Shown here piece by piece: positions 10,063-20,123 of a DNA stretch of 64,000 bases (position 1 is its first letter; each line of letters begins with the position of its first letter). Origin of the DNA: Doryteuthis pealeii (lineage: Eukaryota > Mollusca > Cephalopoda > Myopsida > Loliginidae); contig CM042157.1 of the NCBI GenBank assembly GCA_023376005.1, positions 15,611,531-15,675,530 of the forward strand. The letters are read 5' to 3'. Both the position numbers and the translations under genes were made by a program. The notes under the pieces were generated by a model. That model was not told where the DNA came from. It searched no databases and worked only from the letters and a program-made list of their open reading frames with translations.

Positions 10063-10640
10063 ACTTTAGTTGCATTTTCCTTAGTTCATTAACTGTTATC
10101 AGTCAACCAGAATGAAACTCATTTTTGCAGTCTTTCTCATCCATCCCAAAATGCTTTGGGCCACCCTAAAAATTTACTGTGTCAGTTTTAACTTGTTTCT
10201 CTCTTGTTGTCCCGATGTTTTAACACCGAGTTTCATTGTATAACACTGCTCAAGATTCTTGTTTCATCTTTATGACTTGACTAACTTTGTAATAATCCAA
10301 GATTACTCAACTGAATACCAGTTCTGAGAGGCAAAACTTTTGTATGAGTGGGATATATTATTATTTTATTTACTTAACTAATATTTCATGTAACTAAATA
10401 TCTGACTAACATAGCGCGCGTATGCAGTGTGAGTTCCAGTTAAGGCAGGACATCCTCTCTGCCTGATGTCCAACTGAAAACTGAGGACCCAACCAGGTCC
10501 CACGTGACTTCATGTATTTCGCAGGCTTTCTGTACTATTCCATGGAAAGTCCCGCCCGTGATATGAAAAGGGTCATCCCTTTAGAAATACAGGGAATTGA
10601 CAATAATCTTATGCAACCGCATAGATTATGTAACACTATT
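10063..10640. other. Unassigned; includes a 280-bp A/C indel
   Basis: About 10,063-10,365 is present here but reduced to about 22 bp in segment C (52,263-52,284). The remainder (10,366-10,640) is shared with C and includes a GC-richer part around GCGCGCGTATGCAG. No gene is seen. Confidence 0.5.
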
Positions 10641-11870
10641 GATTCCATTGGGATATTTTTTGTGTCCACTATTAGTCAAGAGATGTAATCCCAACTAGTC
10701 TATTAGGGTGCAGTGAACACAAATATCACCGCAAGATATTCAACTTGGTTCACCAATTCTATTATTGTATGAAAGAGTAACAAATGTTGCTGCTACAAGA
10801 CTGCCCTCTTATTTGCACCAATAATCATTGTGCATTGTTATTGCAGCTCATGTGATTCTGTAATAAAATCAAACAAGATAATGACAATAATCTCAAAGAA
10901 TTCTTGTATTAGAAATCTATATATGCATAAGAAAGATTCTGTATGTCTGTATGTTTGTACAAAAACCAGGCACAAAAACCAGTTGCCCATGCAGCAAGTC
11001 TCCCCTCTTATTTATACCATCAATCATTGTGCCCTGTTATTGCACCTCCTGTAATTCTGTGATAAAAACAAACAAGAGGAGGAAGATAATCTCAAAGAAT
11101 TCTTGTATTAGAAATCAGATCTAAATCCGCCTTTGGAACAATCATTTGGGAGATGACTCTTTGTTTAAATGTTAAAGCAGACTCTTCTTGAGGAATTGTT
11201 TTGACTTTTGATTGGTGGTAGTAATGATTTCATTGGGACACATTTTGTGTCCCCTATTAGGTAAGAAATGGAATCCCAACAAGTTTATTAGGGTGAAGTA
11301 AACACAAATAGCACTGGTTAAAGTTTAGACTTGGTTAACTGATTCTATAATTGTATGAAAGAGCAATACTTGCCCATGCAGCAAGGCTCCCCTGTTATTT
11401 GTACCATTAGTCCTTGTGCACCATGGTTGCACCTCCTGTATTTCTGTAATAAAAACAAACAAGATGATGATGATATTATCAAAGAATTCTTATATCAGAA
11501 ATATATATATATAAAAGAAAGATGATATATGTTTGTACAACAACCGAACACACGTCCTTTTATAAAGGAAAATTGGTGGAGGTCAGCAAAGACCAACATT
11601 CAATAAAATCCACACCCTTTTTTTTGCTTCATTTTCTATAAGAAATGCTAAACCTCAATAAACCTTGTGCACCGTTATTGCACCTCTCGTAATTCTGTGA
11701 TAAAAACAAACAAGAGGAGGATGATAATCTCAAAGAATTCTTGTATTAGAAATCAGATCTAAATCCGCCTTTGGAACAATCATTTGGGAGATGACTCTTT
11801 GTTTAAATTTTAAAGCAGACTCTTCTTGAGGACTTGTTTTGACTTTTAATTGACAGTCTTATTATTGATT

Positions 11871-12420
11871 CTATTGTGACAGCAAGATCATTGTCAGTGT
11901 GTATAAGGAAACGCTTTCAGGATTTAATGCTCTGCCAGTGATTATAAAATGGTGAAAATGATATTCAATTGGGATCTATTGATGGTGGGAATGGCTGATT
12001 TGGGGAAGGTCATTGATTAATTTGATTGCCTTTGTTTTGTTTTGATCAGAAATAGAATAGATCAAGGGAAAGAAAATAATCTGTGCTGATGGGGGAAAAA
12101 AGTTAATTAAAATAAGACAAGGTGATTGGTTGTATTGTCTGAATTGTTCGAACACCAAAAAAAAAAAAAAAAAAAAAATAATAATGATAATGATAATGAT
12201 CACTTGTATTTTTCAATCTAAAATTTAATAGAAAAAAGTTAAAAATAGAAAAAAAATCTATTAATAAAAATATGAAATAGCTGTAAAGTTTTAATTAAAA
12301 AATTACTCAGAGAATTATATTGTAAAAAAGTTGTTAGGGGGGGAGAAAGAAAGATTATTAAAAATCTAAAAGATCAGCAAAGATAGTAAAAGTATCTCCT
12401 TATAAACAAGCTTATGAAAA
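11871..12420. other. Unassigned, AT-rich
   Basis: It contains a poly-A run at about 12,157-12,178 followed by ATAATGATAATG. No gene is visible. It is almost identical in segment C. Confidence 0.5.
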
Positions 12421-12429
12421 AAAAAAATA

Positions 12430-12430
12430 A

Positions 12431-12521
<91 letters not shown>
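12430..12521. repeat. (GA)n microsatellite
   Basis: This GA run of about 90 bp has a few AA and GG interruptions. The frames on both strands (Arg-Glu and Ser-Leu runs) are artefacts. Segment C has a shorter version at 53,704-53,758. Confidence 0.95.
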
Positions 12522-12721
12522 TTTTTTTTTTTTAAATCTGTTTTAAAATATGCGGAAAAGGGTAAAAGAAATTTTCTGAAAAACAATGTGAAAAAATTTA
12601 TTTTTATTTTTTTGAAATCTAATTTTAAAATATTTTATTTTTATTCTATTTTATCTAATGACGTTAGCATAATTGATAACAGTAGCAGTTGGAAGATTAA
12701 AGTTGTATGGAAAAGAAAAAG

Positions 12722-13097
12722 ATGTAATATTAATTTGTGTGAAGACTAGCATCTCCGTATTAGTTTTTAATTAGATTTTAGCTAAGGTGTTTGTTAATCT
12801 TACTCAGGTGCCTTCAGATGAAGGCAAATGCATGTGCTTGGACTCGTTACTAAGGTTACCGATCCCCCACCTCTCTGATTACAAAGAAAAGGGAATGATG
12901 TTTTTTGGACAACATTCTATATTCTGTAGAGATTAGATCCCTTGCATCCCAAATAGTACTGCAAATACTCACAATAAGGTGTAGTCTAAGTCGTATATAA
13001 AAGACCGGTATAGAGGTGTGTGGTGTAATGGTTATAGTCATAGGAAATGGACTCGTTGGCCTGAGTTCAAATCTTGGACGAAGCTGTTTGCATTTAA
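12722..13097 (+). mobile_element. Composite repeat ending in a SINE tRNA-like head, copy 2
   Basis: This is nearly identical to 4,912-5,285, including about 290 bp upstream of the tRNA-like head. Here the head continues into a full SINE body (next entry). The palindrome arm of segment B ends inside this unit, at the position matching about 12,880. Confidence 0.75.
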
Positions 13098-13272
13098 CAT
13101 AGCACTAATACCATAATAAATAAGCATCCAACAACCCTCCCTCCAGCTATGGGTAAATAGTTGGGCAGACTTGACTCTTAACCTTAGTCTTAGGTAAACA
13201 GTCTAGGAGAAGGAAATCTCTGAAATCAAACCTGGTAAACTCCACATAAGAAATTGACCTCATTAAAACACA
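13010..13272 (+). mobile_element. SINE family 1, near full length
   Basis: It starts GAGGTGTGTGGTGTAATGG with an A box fitting the pol III consensus and a B box GTTCAAATC. The body contains CCCTCCAGCTATGGGTAAAT, a GGGCAGACTTGACTCTTAAC block and GGTAAACTCCACATAAG. It ends near ATTGACCTCATTAAAACACA and is followed by CACACA-rich sequence. Confidence 0.8.
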
Positions 13273-13314
13273 TACACAGACACCCACACAGATACCCATA
13301 CACCAACATACCCC

Positions 13315-13413
13315 TGTAGGCGTTATTTTCGTATTCGCCTGGGGAGTTGTCCGCCCGTTTAGTTTCGCTGGTTTCTGCTAGGGGCCTTTGATATTTAAGT
13401 GGCTGATTTGACC

Positions 13414-13451
<38 letters not shown>

Positions 13452-13895
13452 GCCGACCTATGAGACACCACTATGGGTTAGACTCTGTCTACCCACTTCT
13501 CGTTGGGTCTTCAGCCCTTAACACTGGCAACTCATTGCTAGTAAGTCTCGTATACGATATATGACTATCCTTTAGTCATATATCCGTAACTATGTTTTTA
13601 TGTACATTTAGGTACCTCTTTGATACCTAAATATCTTGTATTTTACCATTCATGAATGTGTCATTATCTCTACTCTTGTATATGTATTTATACTACTTTT
13701 GTATGTATGTTTATGTACATCTATGTATTTTTTACCCTGTTTATTCTGTGCTGTATATTAAATGCTTTGTCTATCAACCTTTGTCGGAGTTTTATCTTCA
13801 AGTATTATCACTTTGAATCTTACAACTGGTGGCCCCGATGTGATGAAAACGTTTTGTGAAGGCTTTGTTTTGCATTTGGAACTTTAATCTTTACA
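13315..13895 (+). mobile_element. LTR-type insertion with a primer-binding-site-like motif
   Basis: The insert starts TGTAGGCG and ends CTTTACA, and is flanked on both sides by CCCC. Segment C has the uninterrupted site (about 54,580-54,585), so this is a clean insertion with a 4-5 bp target duplication. Inside, a CTTACA end at 13,819-13,824 is followed after two bases by TGGTGGCCCCGATGTGATG (13,827-13,845), which looks like a retrotransposon primer-binding site. The reading is an LTR of about 510 bp, 50-60 bp of internal sequence and then a second LTR end. It has no coding sequence. A CT run lies at about 13,413-13,446. Confidence 0.7.
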
Positions 13896-14640
13896 CCCCC
13901 ATACATTGCATCCAAATAGTACTGCAAATGGCCACAATAAGGTATGGTCAAAGTCACATATAAAAGAGCAGTAGAGAGAGAGGACCATTTTGGAACAACA
14001 GGTGTATTGTTAGTAGCCTGAATTTTGTGTGCCAGACTAAACAAAGCTTTGGAAATAACAATAGCAATCTGTTTCAAAGGGCACATCACATGGTGTAATG
14101 GTTAACAAGTTTACAAACCACTTCTGTTTTGTGCTCCATACTCCTGGCCTTGTACCAACCTAAGATGACAATTGCAATTTTTGAAGACTGATTTTAACTG
14201 TGTATCTGCACCAATGTCAGTATGTTTGCGCATCGTCTTTTGGGTCTGCCTAAAACTAATTCAATCCACTTACAGGTGGTTGTCACTCTCCTCAATTGCA
14301 CTCCTATTGCACCCAAAGATGTTGGTTCAGAGTTAATATTTGAGGTGCCCTTAAAAAGAATACACCTCTTGCATGCTATGCCTATTCCTTATATAACACA
14401 TATATTTAAGAATTTCTCAGGTGAGATAAGTAAATTAGAGTGGTTATTATGCTGACTATTTAGGACTAATACCCTTGGGAAAGTTATGAACCCCCTCATC
14501 CTGCCAGCAATAGGTTAAATATTACCACTACTGTTCTTCTACAAGGATGGCTTTGGCATTGAATATCCCATGAAGGTTGATATGCCATTAAACAAAGAAA
14601 CAAAAAAAAATAGAGATTACTCAGATGACAAGCGATATGG
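13896..14640. other. Unassigned; weak tRNA-like stretch
   Basis: No gene is supported. 13,906-13,975 repeats the block upstream of the SINE heads (CAAATAGTACTGCAAATGG). About 14,089-14,150 has an A-box-like TGGTGTAATGG but no good B box. The 77-residue frame at 14,222-14,455 is open in segment C too, but is broken in B and its few differences are mostly amino-acid-changing. About 14,560-14,605 has the GGTTGATATGCC tail motif. Confidence 0.5.
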
Positions 14641-14644
14641 TTAT

Positions 14645-14935
14645 TGCCTTAGTGTAATGATTATCATCATAGGAAATAGACTCAGAGTTCAAATCATGGA
14701 CAAGGCTGTTTGCATTTCACATAGTGCTTATACCCTTGTGGAAGGTATGAATCCAACTATTCTCCCTCCAGCTATGAGTAAATAGTAAGGCAGACTGGGC
14801 TCTTTAACCTTGGTTAGGCAACCAGTCTAAAAGAAGGAAAAACTCTGAATTCAAACCTATTAAAAATCCACTTAAGAAATTGACCTTGTGTCACATCCTA
14901 GTCATGTGGAAGGGTTGGTAAATATTTATGATATA
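14645..14935 (+). mobile_element. SINE family 1, near full length
   Basis: All family blocks are present in order: GTGTAATGATTATCATCATA, GAGTTCAAATCATGG, TTTCACATAGTGCTTATACC, CCCTCCAGCTATGAGTAAAT, GGCAGACTGGGCTCTTTAAC and TGTGTCACATCCTAGTCATG, ending GGGTTGGTAAATATTT. It is shared by A, B (41,172-41,455) and C (55,635-55,922), so it predates their divergence. Confidence 0.85.
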
Positions 14936-15600
14936 ATCTAGTAGAGATGCATAAAAATCTAAAAGGATGCAGAATTCATGCATCACGGTGTTTTCCTTTT
15001 TTCTTCCCTAACCATTTCAACATAACTGTAAATACATTTCAATAGTTTCTTAGAAACGAATTACATTGGGTTGGTTACAAGGTAGGGGTTAAACAGCTTT
15101 AAATATTTACACAGTTCATAAATAAAAACCTTACAATTAATTAAGAAACTTTAGTTAGGACCCATAAAATTTCCCGGAGACTCATTCAAGACAAATATGT
15201 GCATCCCAGGATGCACTAAATGAAAAAGCTATCAGTATCACTGATCTAGTGAACAACATGGCATATAGTGTTATTTCATATTGTAGAATTAAATCTTGTA
15301 AAGAAACTATGTGAACAATTTTATTTACATTCCAAATTTAATAGATAATTATTCTGGGCCCTTTATATGAACAAAGATAAGGGAGGGAAAAAACAAGAGA
15401 GGTAGATATGATGGACAGACAGACAGACAAGTGTTGTCATCAGTTGCAATGGTTGGAAAGCTAAATCATAAAGTATAAGGAAGTGTTTACTCTCCAGCTC
15501 ATTAAGTCTTTGAGTAATTAAATTATATTTTCTAATTAATTTCTCAGCGGCAAAAGATCATTAAAGTTTAGAGACAAACAGACAGACAATGGTGGATTAG
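14936..15600. other. Unassigned stretch
   Basis: No gene or recognised repeat apart from a short (GACA)n run at about 15,415-15,429. It is conserved between A and C. Confidence 0.5.
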
Positions 15601-15911
15601 AAAATTGGAGGAAAGAAGGAAGAGAGAAAGAGAAATAAAGAAAGAGAAATGTATAAGAAGGAATGGAGATAATTAGGGAGAGAAAGAAACTATTTAATAG
15701 AGAGAGGGGTGATATAAATGGTGGGAAGTTTTGTGAAAGAGAGGAAGGAATATTAAAGAGAGGAAATGAAAATGAGAATAGAGGGAGAGAGAGGGGGGAG
15801 GGAGAGAGAGAGAATAACATATAGAGGTGAGAAGAAAGTTTTGTGAAAGGAGGAAGGAATATAAAAGAGAGGAAATGAAAATGAGAATAGAGAGAGAGGG
15901 AGAGAGAGAGA

Positions 15912-15942
<31 letters not shown>

Positions 15943-16037
15943 TAACACATAGAGAGGTAAGAATAAAGTTTTGTGAAAGGGAAGAGAAAATAAAAAGAGA
16001 GGAAATAAACATGAGTTTAGAGAGAGTGAGAAAGGGG

Positions 16038-16097
<60 letters not shown>

Positions 16098-16110
16098 AGA
16101 GTAAAGTATA
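15600..16110. repeat. Purine-rich GA tract with imperfect long-period repeat
   Basis: GA runs alternate with blocks containing TTTTGTGAAAG and AGAGAGGAAATGAAAATGAG. The pattern GTTTTGTGAAAG, AGGAAG, ATATAAAAGAGAGG, GA-run recurs three times at a spacing of about 120 bp. The Ser/Leu-rich frames on the minus strand (up to 206 residues) arise from CTCTCT translation and are not proteins. Confidence 0.85.
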
Positions 16111-16590
16111 GAGTGGTAAGAAGAAAATGTAACTGAGAAAAAGATAGAAGGAACAAAGAATGAAAAACATAAAAGAAAGAGAGAAAGGGTACATGAAAAA
16201 GAGATGGAAAGAGTGGGAAGAAAGATAGAGAACAAGTTGTTATTTAGAATAGATGAATGAAATAATAGAAAGATGATGAAAAGAATTCTTTTAAATTAAA
16301 GAATAAAGCCGGAAAAGTGAACAACGAAAAAAATAGATGGATGAAAGGGAAAAAATTAAAAAGAATGAAAAATAAATTTTTTTAAAAGTAAAGATGCTTG
16401 AACAGGAAACGACAGAGAAATGAGAAAATTAGAAAATATGAAGAAACAAACCCAAAAAGAAAATGGTTAAATAAAAAAGTTAAAAGAGACAATGATAAAA
16501 TCAAAGAAAATGGTTGGAAGTTAAATAACAGAGATGAAAAAGAAAATGGTTTGAAGTAAAAGAAGAAACAGGGATCCAAAATAAAGAATG
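16111..16590. repeat. Purine-rich low-complexity DNA
   Basis: A and G dominate the plus strand, with motifs such as AAAGAAAATGGTT and GAAACA recurring. No coding potential is apparent. Confidence 0.6.
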
Positions 16591-17180
16591 AAGAAAATTA
16601 AAAATAAAGAATGAAAAAAATTAAAAGTAAAGAATGAAAAAAATTAAAAGTAAAGAATGAAAAAAATTTAAAGTAAAGAATGAAAAAAAATTAGAAATAA
16701 AGAATGAAAAAAATGAAAAGTAAAGAATGAAAAAAATTAGAAATAAAGAATGAAAAAAATTAGAAATAAAGAATGAGAAAAAATAAAAGTAAAGAATGAA
16801 AAAAATGAAAAATAAAGAATGAAAAAATGAAAAATAAAGAATGAAAAAAATTAAAAGTAAAAAATGAAAAAATGAAAAATAAAGAATGAAAAAAATAGAA
16901 ATAAAGAATGAAAAAATTAAAATAAAGAATGAAAAAATTAAAAGTAAAGAATGAAACATTTTTTTTTTAAATAATGAAAAAATTAGAAAATATAGAATGA
17001 AAAAAATTAAAAATAAAGATGAAAAAAATAGAAAATAAAGAATGAAAAATAAAAGTTAAGAATGAAAAAAATAAAAAGTAAAGAATGAAAAAAATTAAAA
17101 ATAAAGAATGAAAAAAATTAGAAATAAATAATGAAAAAAAATAAAAGTAAAGAATGAAAAAAGAATTAAAGAATGAAAAA
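16590..17180. repeat. A-rich satellite-like array, unit about 21-23 bp
   Basis: Degenerate tandem units of the type AAAGAATGAAAAAAATTAAA with a G/A change (AGTAAAG or AATAAAG) run for almost 600 bp. The unit length jitters by one to three bases through homopolymer changes. Counterparts are at 38,930-39,530 (B, complementary) and 57,565-58,130 (C). The Phe/Leu-rich minus-strand frames are artefacts. Confidence 0.85.
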
Positions 17181-17700
17181 TAAAGAATAAATGAATAGAA
17201 AATAGATAAATAAAAACAACAAATTAAAGAAAATTATTGGAAATGAAATAACAGATGTTGATGGAAAAAAAATTAATGAAGAAAATGGTTTGAAGTGAAA
17301 GTGAAACGAATGAAAAATTAAGAATGAATAAATAAAGAATGAAATGGGTTGAAAAAAAGTAGAGGGAGAAATTAAAATTAAAAGAAAAAAAATGAAAAAA
17401 AAAATTGATGTAATGAAAAACAGTGAAAGAGAAACAAAAAGAATATGTAGAAAGAAAAAGATTAAATGAAAGAAATGGTTTGAAGTGAAAGAGAAAGGAA
17501 TAAAAACATAATGGATGAATGAATAATCAAGGAAATTGAAGGGAGGAATGAAAAATTTAAAAAAAAGAAGAAATTTGTTTAAATTTTAAAAAAGAAAAAA
17601 TATTGAGAAAAAAAAGAAATAATTGGAAATGAAAAATTAAAGAGAAATGAAAAAGATTATGTTGAAAGAAAAAGTAGGAAAAATAAATAAATGAAAGGTG
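17181..17700. repeat. Purine-rich low-complexity DNA
   Basis: This continues the A-rich composition, with recurring AAAATGGTTTGAAGTGAAAG blocks that suggest older repeat units. No gene is seen. Confidence 0.6.
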
Positions 17701-18010
17701 GATTAGCAGTAAAATAAGAAAAAGGACAAAAGAATGAGAGAAAAGAAGAATTTGTTAGCATCCTTCCATCTAATAAAGACGATGACATAGTGTCCAATTT
17801 TTTAATTTTTAATCTTTTAATCTGCAACTGCATGAGTGGCTTAACAGACCAGTTTTTGAATGGCAAATCTCTGGTGCAGTGATTGCAAACAACCATAATG
17901 CTTGCTGGAGTTGCTGTTGCCTCTCCTTCCTTTTGGCTCTCTTTTCCATGGCAGCTTCTTTCCTCTCTTTTTCACTCTTTTTCGTTCCTTGTTTGACGAG
18001 GTGTCACCAG
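17701..18010 (-). pseudogene. Possible LINE-type ORF tail relic
   Basis: On the minus strand a frame reads a lysine/arginine-rich stretch, then VCNHCTRDLPFKNWSVKPL. A Cys-x2-Cys pattern near the end of a basic protein resembles the zinc-finger-like tail of some metazoan retrotransposon polyproteins, but the expected His pair is missing. Segment C has a similar frame (58,616-58,858) with frameshifts. It could equally be chance. No function is claimed. Confidence 0.25.
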
Positions 18011-18535
18011 TTTGCATATGCCATGAAGTTAAGTTAGTTTATTTACAGATTTGACCCAGTTTTCAAGGAGTGCAGACATGTTTGTCAGCTCCCGGGGTAA
18101 CTAGAAGTGTAACAAGTAAGAACTATTATCTCTATCATCTCTAATCTATCAAACTATCAGTCTCTCTTTATTATACACCCACCAACTCTCTCCACCAATT
18201 ATATACACCTGAGTAAAGAGGTATATAACATGAGGTTTAACTCACTTCTTCTTGACTGCCTGATTGGCTCTCAGTTTCATGCCTTCTTTAAAAACAAGAA
18301 AAAAACTTTGTTGTTGTGGAATGTAGTAGAGGGTCCATATCATATCATTGTTTTTTTAAAAACTGTTCTGCTATTTTTGGCAAAACAGGTTGTTCCTCTC
18401 CAAATATTGATGTTGGGATCATCCATGTTTACAACAAATTTTATTAACTTTTACATTTAAGGAAAAGCTATTTTCTGAATGGATTGCCCTTTTAACTCAT
18501 TGTTGGGTGGACCAGCTAGTTTACAATCCTATTAA
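18011..18535. other. Unassigned stretch
   Basis: No gene or known repeat. The 76-residue frame at 18,230-18,460 is not kept in B or C. Confidence 0.5.
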
Positions 18536-18568
<33 letters not shown>

Positions 18569-18578
18569 TATATATATA
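18536..18578. repeat. (AT)n microsatellite
   Basis: An AT run ending at the TA that borders the mariner element. Confidence 0.9.
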
Positions 18579-18675
18579 CAGGGTGTCCCAGAAGTCACGC
18601 ACCATGTATGAAAATACATATAAAAAGTATAAAAAGACATATGAATATCAATTTTATTCATCATAATCATAATAG

Positions 18676-18958
18676 ATGTAGGAAGCGCTTGGTGTAACAG
18701 TTAAAGTCATGGGAAATGGACTCGCCCCGAGTTCAATTCCTGGACGTGGTAATTGCATTTCACTTAGTGCTAATACCCTTGGGAAAGGTATGAATCCTAC
18801 TCTCCCTCCAGCTATGGGTAAATAGTAGGGCAGACTGGGCTCTTTAACCTTGGTTAGGCAACTGGTCTAGGAGAAGGAAAACTCCTAATTCAAACCTGTT
18901 GAACTCCGCTTAAGAAATAGACCTTGTGTCACATCCTGCTCGTAAGGATGGGTTGGTA
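18676..18958 (+). mobile_element. SINE family 1, full length, nested in the mariner
   Basis: This is the clearest copy of the family: GGAAGCGCTTGGTGTAACAG, B box GAGTTCAATTCCTGG, TTTCACTTAGTGCTAATACC, CCCTCCAGCTATGGGTAAAT, GGCAGACTGGGCTCTTTAAC, ACTGGTCTAGGAGAAGG and TGTGTCACATCCTGCTCGTA, ending GGGTTGGTATATATA. It is about 283 bp. Direct repeats of CATAATCATAATAGAT (about 18,660 and 18,968) flank it as a target-site duplication. Confidence 0.85.
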
Positions 18959-18969
18959 TATATATATAA

Positions 18970-19366
18970 TCATAATAGATGCTCAAATTGTTCACCCTCT
19001 CCATTGATACATACATCAATTCTCTTTATAAAACTGTGTCTTAAGAATACGATGAACTGATTCATAAGCTCCTGGCTTATTTTCCTTACTGATTTCACGG
19101 GGCTTCTAGAAACATTCGCCAAAACCATAGTTGATGTTGCTTCATCAGTTGCACTCTTTCGTCGACCACATCTCTCGCGGTCAGCAACTGAGCCAGTTTC
19201 TTGGAAACGTTTTATCAAACGGCAGACAGTGGTATGCTTCAATGGTTTTTCTCGCTCGGGATGAGTGCGGTTGAATTCTTCAGCTACAGAGCGGTATGTA
19301 GCCCCCATCTCTTCCAAACATAAAAACCAATTTAACTCTTTCTTGTATTGTTAATTTCTCACCCAT
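18970..19366 (-). pseudogene. Mariner-type transposase remnant (helix-turn-helix part plus C-terminus)
   Basis: Reading the minus strand from the ATG at 19,366, a short peptide beginning MGEKLTIQERVKLVF is followed, after a frameshift near 19,310, by a helix-turn-helix region with the typical HTTVCRLIKRFQETGSV and a GRRKSATDE stretch. The frame then passes directly into a peptide ending FEHLL, which resembles the normal C-terminus of such transposases. The catalytic DDE/D core is absent. It is a dead, internally deleted copy that could at most have been mobilised by a full-length relative. Confidence 0.75.
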
Positions 19367-19419
19367 ATCCAATAAAATCTGAAAAAAAAAATATGGTACG
19401 CGACTTCTGGAACACCCTG

Positions 19420-19600
19420 TATATATATATATATATATATATACATATATATACATATATATATATATGTATAACACATACACACAGAGACACCCCCACA
19501 GATGCCAACACACACACATACATATATATATGTGTGTGTGTATGTGGGTGTGTTGGTGTGTGGATGTCTGTGCAGGTGTTTGCATGTGTATGTGTGTTAA
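19420..19600. repeat. (AT)n and (CA)n/(TG)n microsatellite
   Basis: AT runs are followed by CACACA and TGTGTG stretches. The alignment with C resumes here. Confidence 0.85.
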
Positions 19601-19802
19601 CAAGGTCAATTTCTTACGTGGAGTTTACCAGGTTTGATTTCAGAGTTTTCCTTCTCCTAGACTGGTTACCTAGCCACAGTTAAGAGCCAAGTCTGCCCTG
19701 CTATTTACCCATAGATGGAGGGAGGGTTGTTGGATGCTTACTTATTATGGTATTAGCGGTATGTTAAATGCAAACAGCTTCATCCAAGATTTGAACTCCT
19801 GG
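19601..19802 (-). mobile_element. SINE family 1, 5'-truncated
   Basis: On the minus strand it contains the B-box region GTTCAAATCTTGG, the ATTTAACATACCGCTAATAC segment, CCCTCCATCTATGGGTAAAT, GGGCAGACTTGGCTCTTAAC and the end with GGTAAACTCCACGTAAG. The tRNA-like A box is missing. It is shared with B (36,305-36,512) and C (59,985-60,186). Confidence 0.75.
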
Positions 19803-20123
19803 TCTGTTGTCTTGGGACTTTTTGAACTTTCTTCATCTGCGTCCATTGTTGTTCTTATTAAATGAACAGAAAGATTTTGATAATTTTCAGACGTCTTTAT
19901 TTAGCCCAAGTTAACCATCATGTGTGAGAGAATTAGCTGCCTTGAAGTGAGACGTCTTCATCCTTCAAAAACTAATTTCAAAGCAAATGAGAAATCCCAA
20001 ATTCTTAGTTCATTTTCTGCTCCCACGAACCGAACTGAACAACCAGAAAACAGATAAATTGTCTGAGAATGGCCAAAATCTGTACATTTACTTTTAAGCT
20101 TTTTTCTATGATTCAGAATCACT
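19803..20123. other. Unassigned stretch
   Basis: No gene is seen. It is well conserved in C and, with indels, in B. Two GACGTCTT-type motifs (about 19,890 and 19,966) lie close together. Confidence 0.45.

Larger units (their letters stand above)
8600..11870. repeat. Local cluster of a dispersed repeat family (about seven copies)
   Basis: Related units are found at about 8,608-8,660, 8,810-8,920, 9,758-9,895, 10,770-10,945, 10,980-11,222, 11,355-11,510 and 11,668-11,860. Shared blocks are CATGCAGCAAGTCTCCCCTC, TGTGATAAAAACAAACAAGA, AAAGAATTCTTGTATTAGAA and GACTCTTCTTGAGGA. A longer unit of about 588 bp is repeated in tandem (10,640 and 11,228). Segment C has one unit fewer, missing 638 bp between the anchors 10,851 and 11,971. 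The family is unknown to me. Confidence 0.7.
18579..19419 (-). mobile_element. Mariner-like deletion derivative with a nested SINE
   Basis: The element starts CAGGGTGTCCCAGAAGTC and ends with the complement GACTTCTGGAACACCCTG. Both ends abut TA, the target dinucleotide of Tc1/mariner elements. It contains a 5' transposase fragment joined to the transposase C-terminal end on the minus strand, plus a complete SINE (18,676-18,958). Segment B has it (36,700-37,518). Segment C does not, having a MITE nearby instead. Confidence 0.8.

Noticed and set aside
12414..12749. 111-residue Arg/Glu-rich frame as a coiled-coil protein
   Set aside because: It is a translation of a (GA)n microsatellite whose length differs in C.
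14222..14455. 77-residue frame open in both A and C as a small conserved gene
   Set aside because: The few differences between A and C mostly change amino acids, the frame is broken in B, and no domain or splice context supports it. Recent duplication alone explains the shared frame.
18676..18740. Genuine tRNA genes at SINE heads
   Set aside because: A and B boxes are present, but the stems do not form a proper cloverleaf and each head continues into a conserved SINE body.
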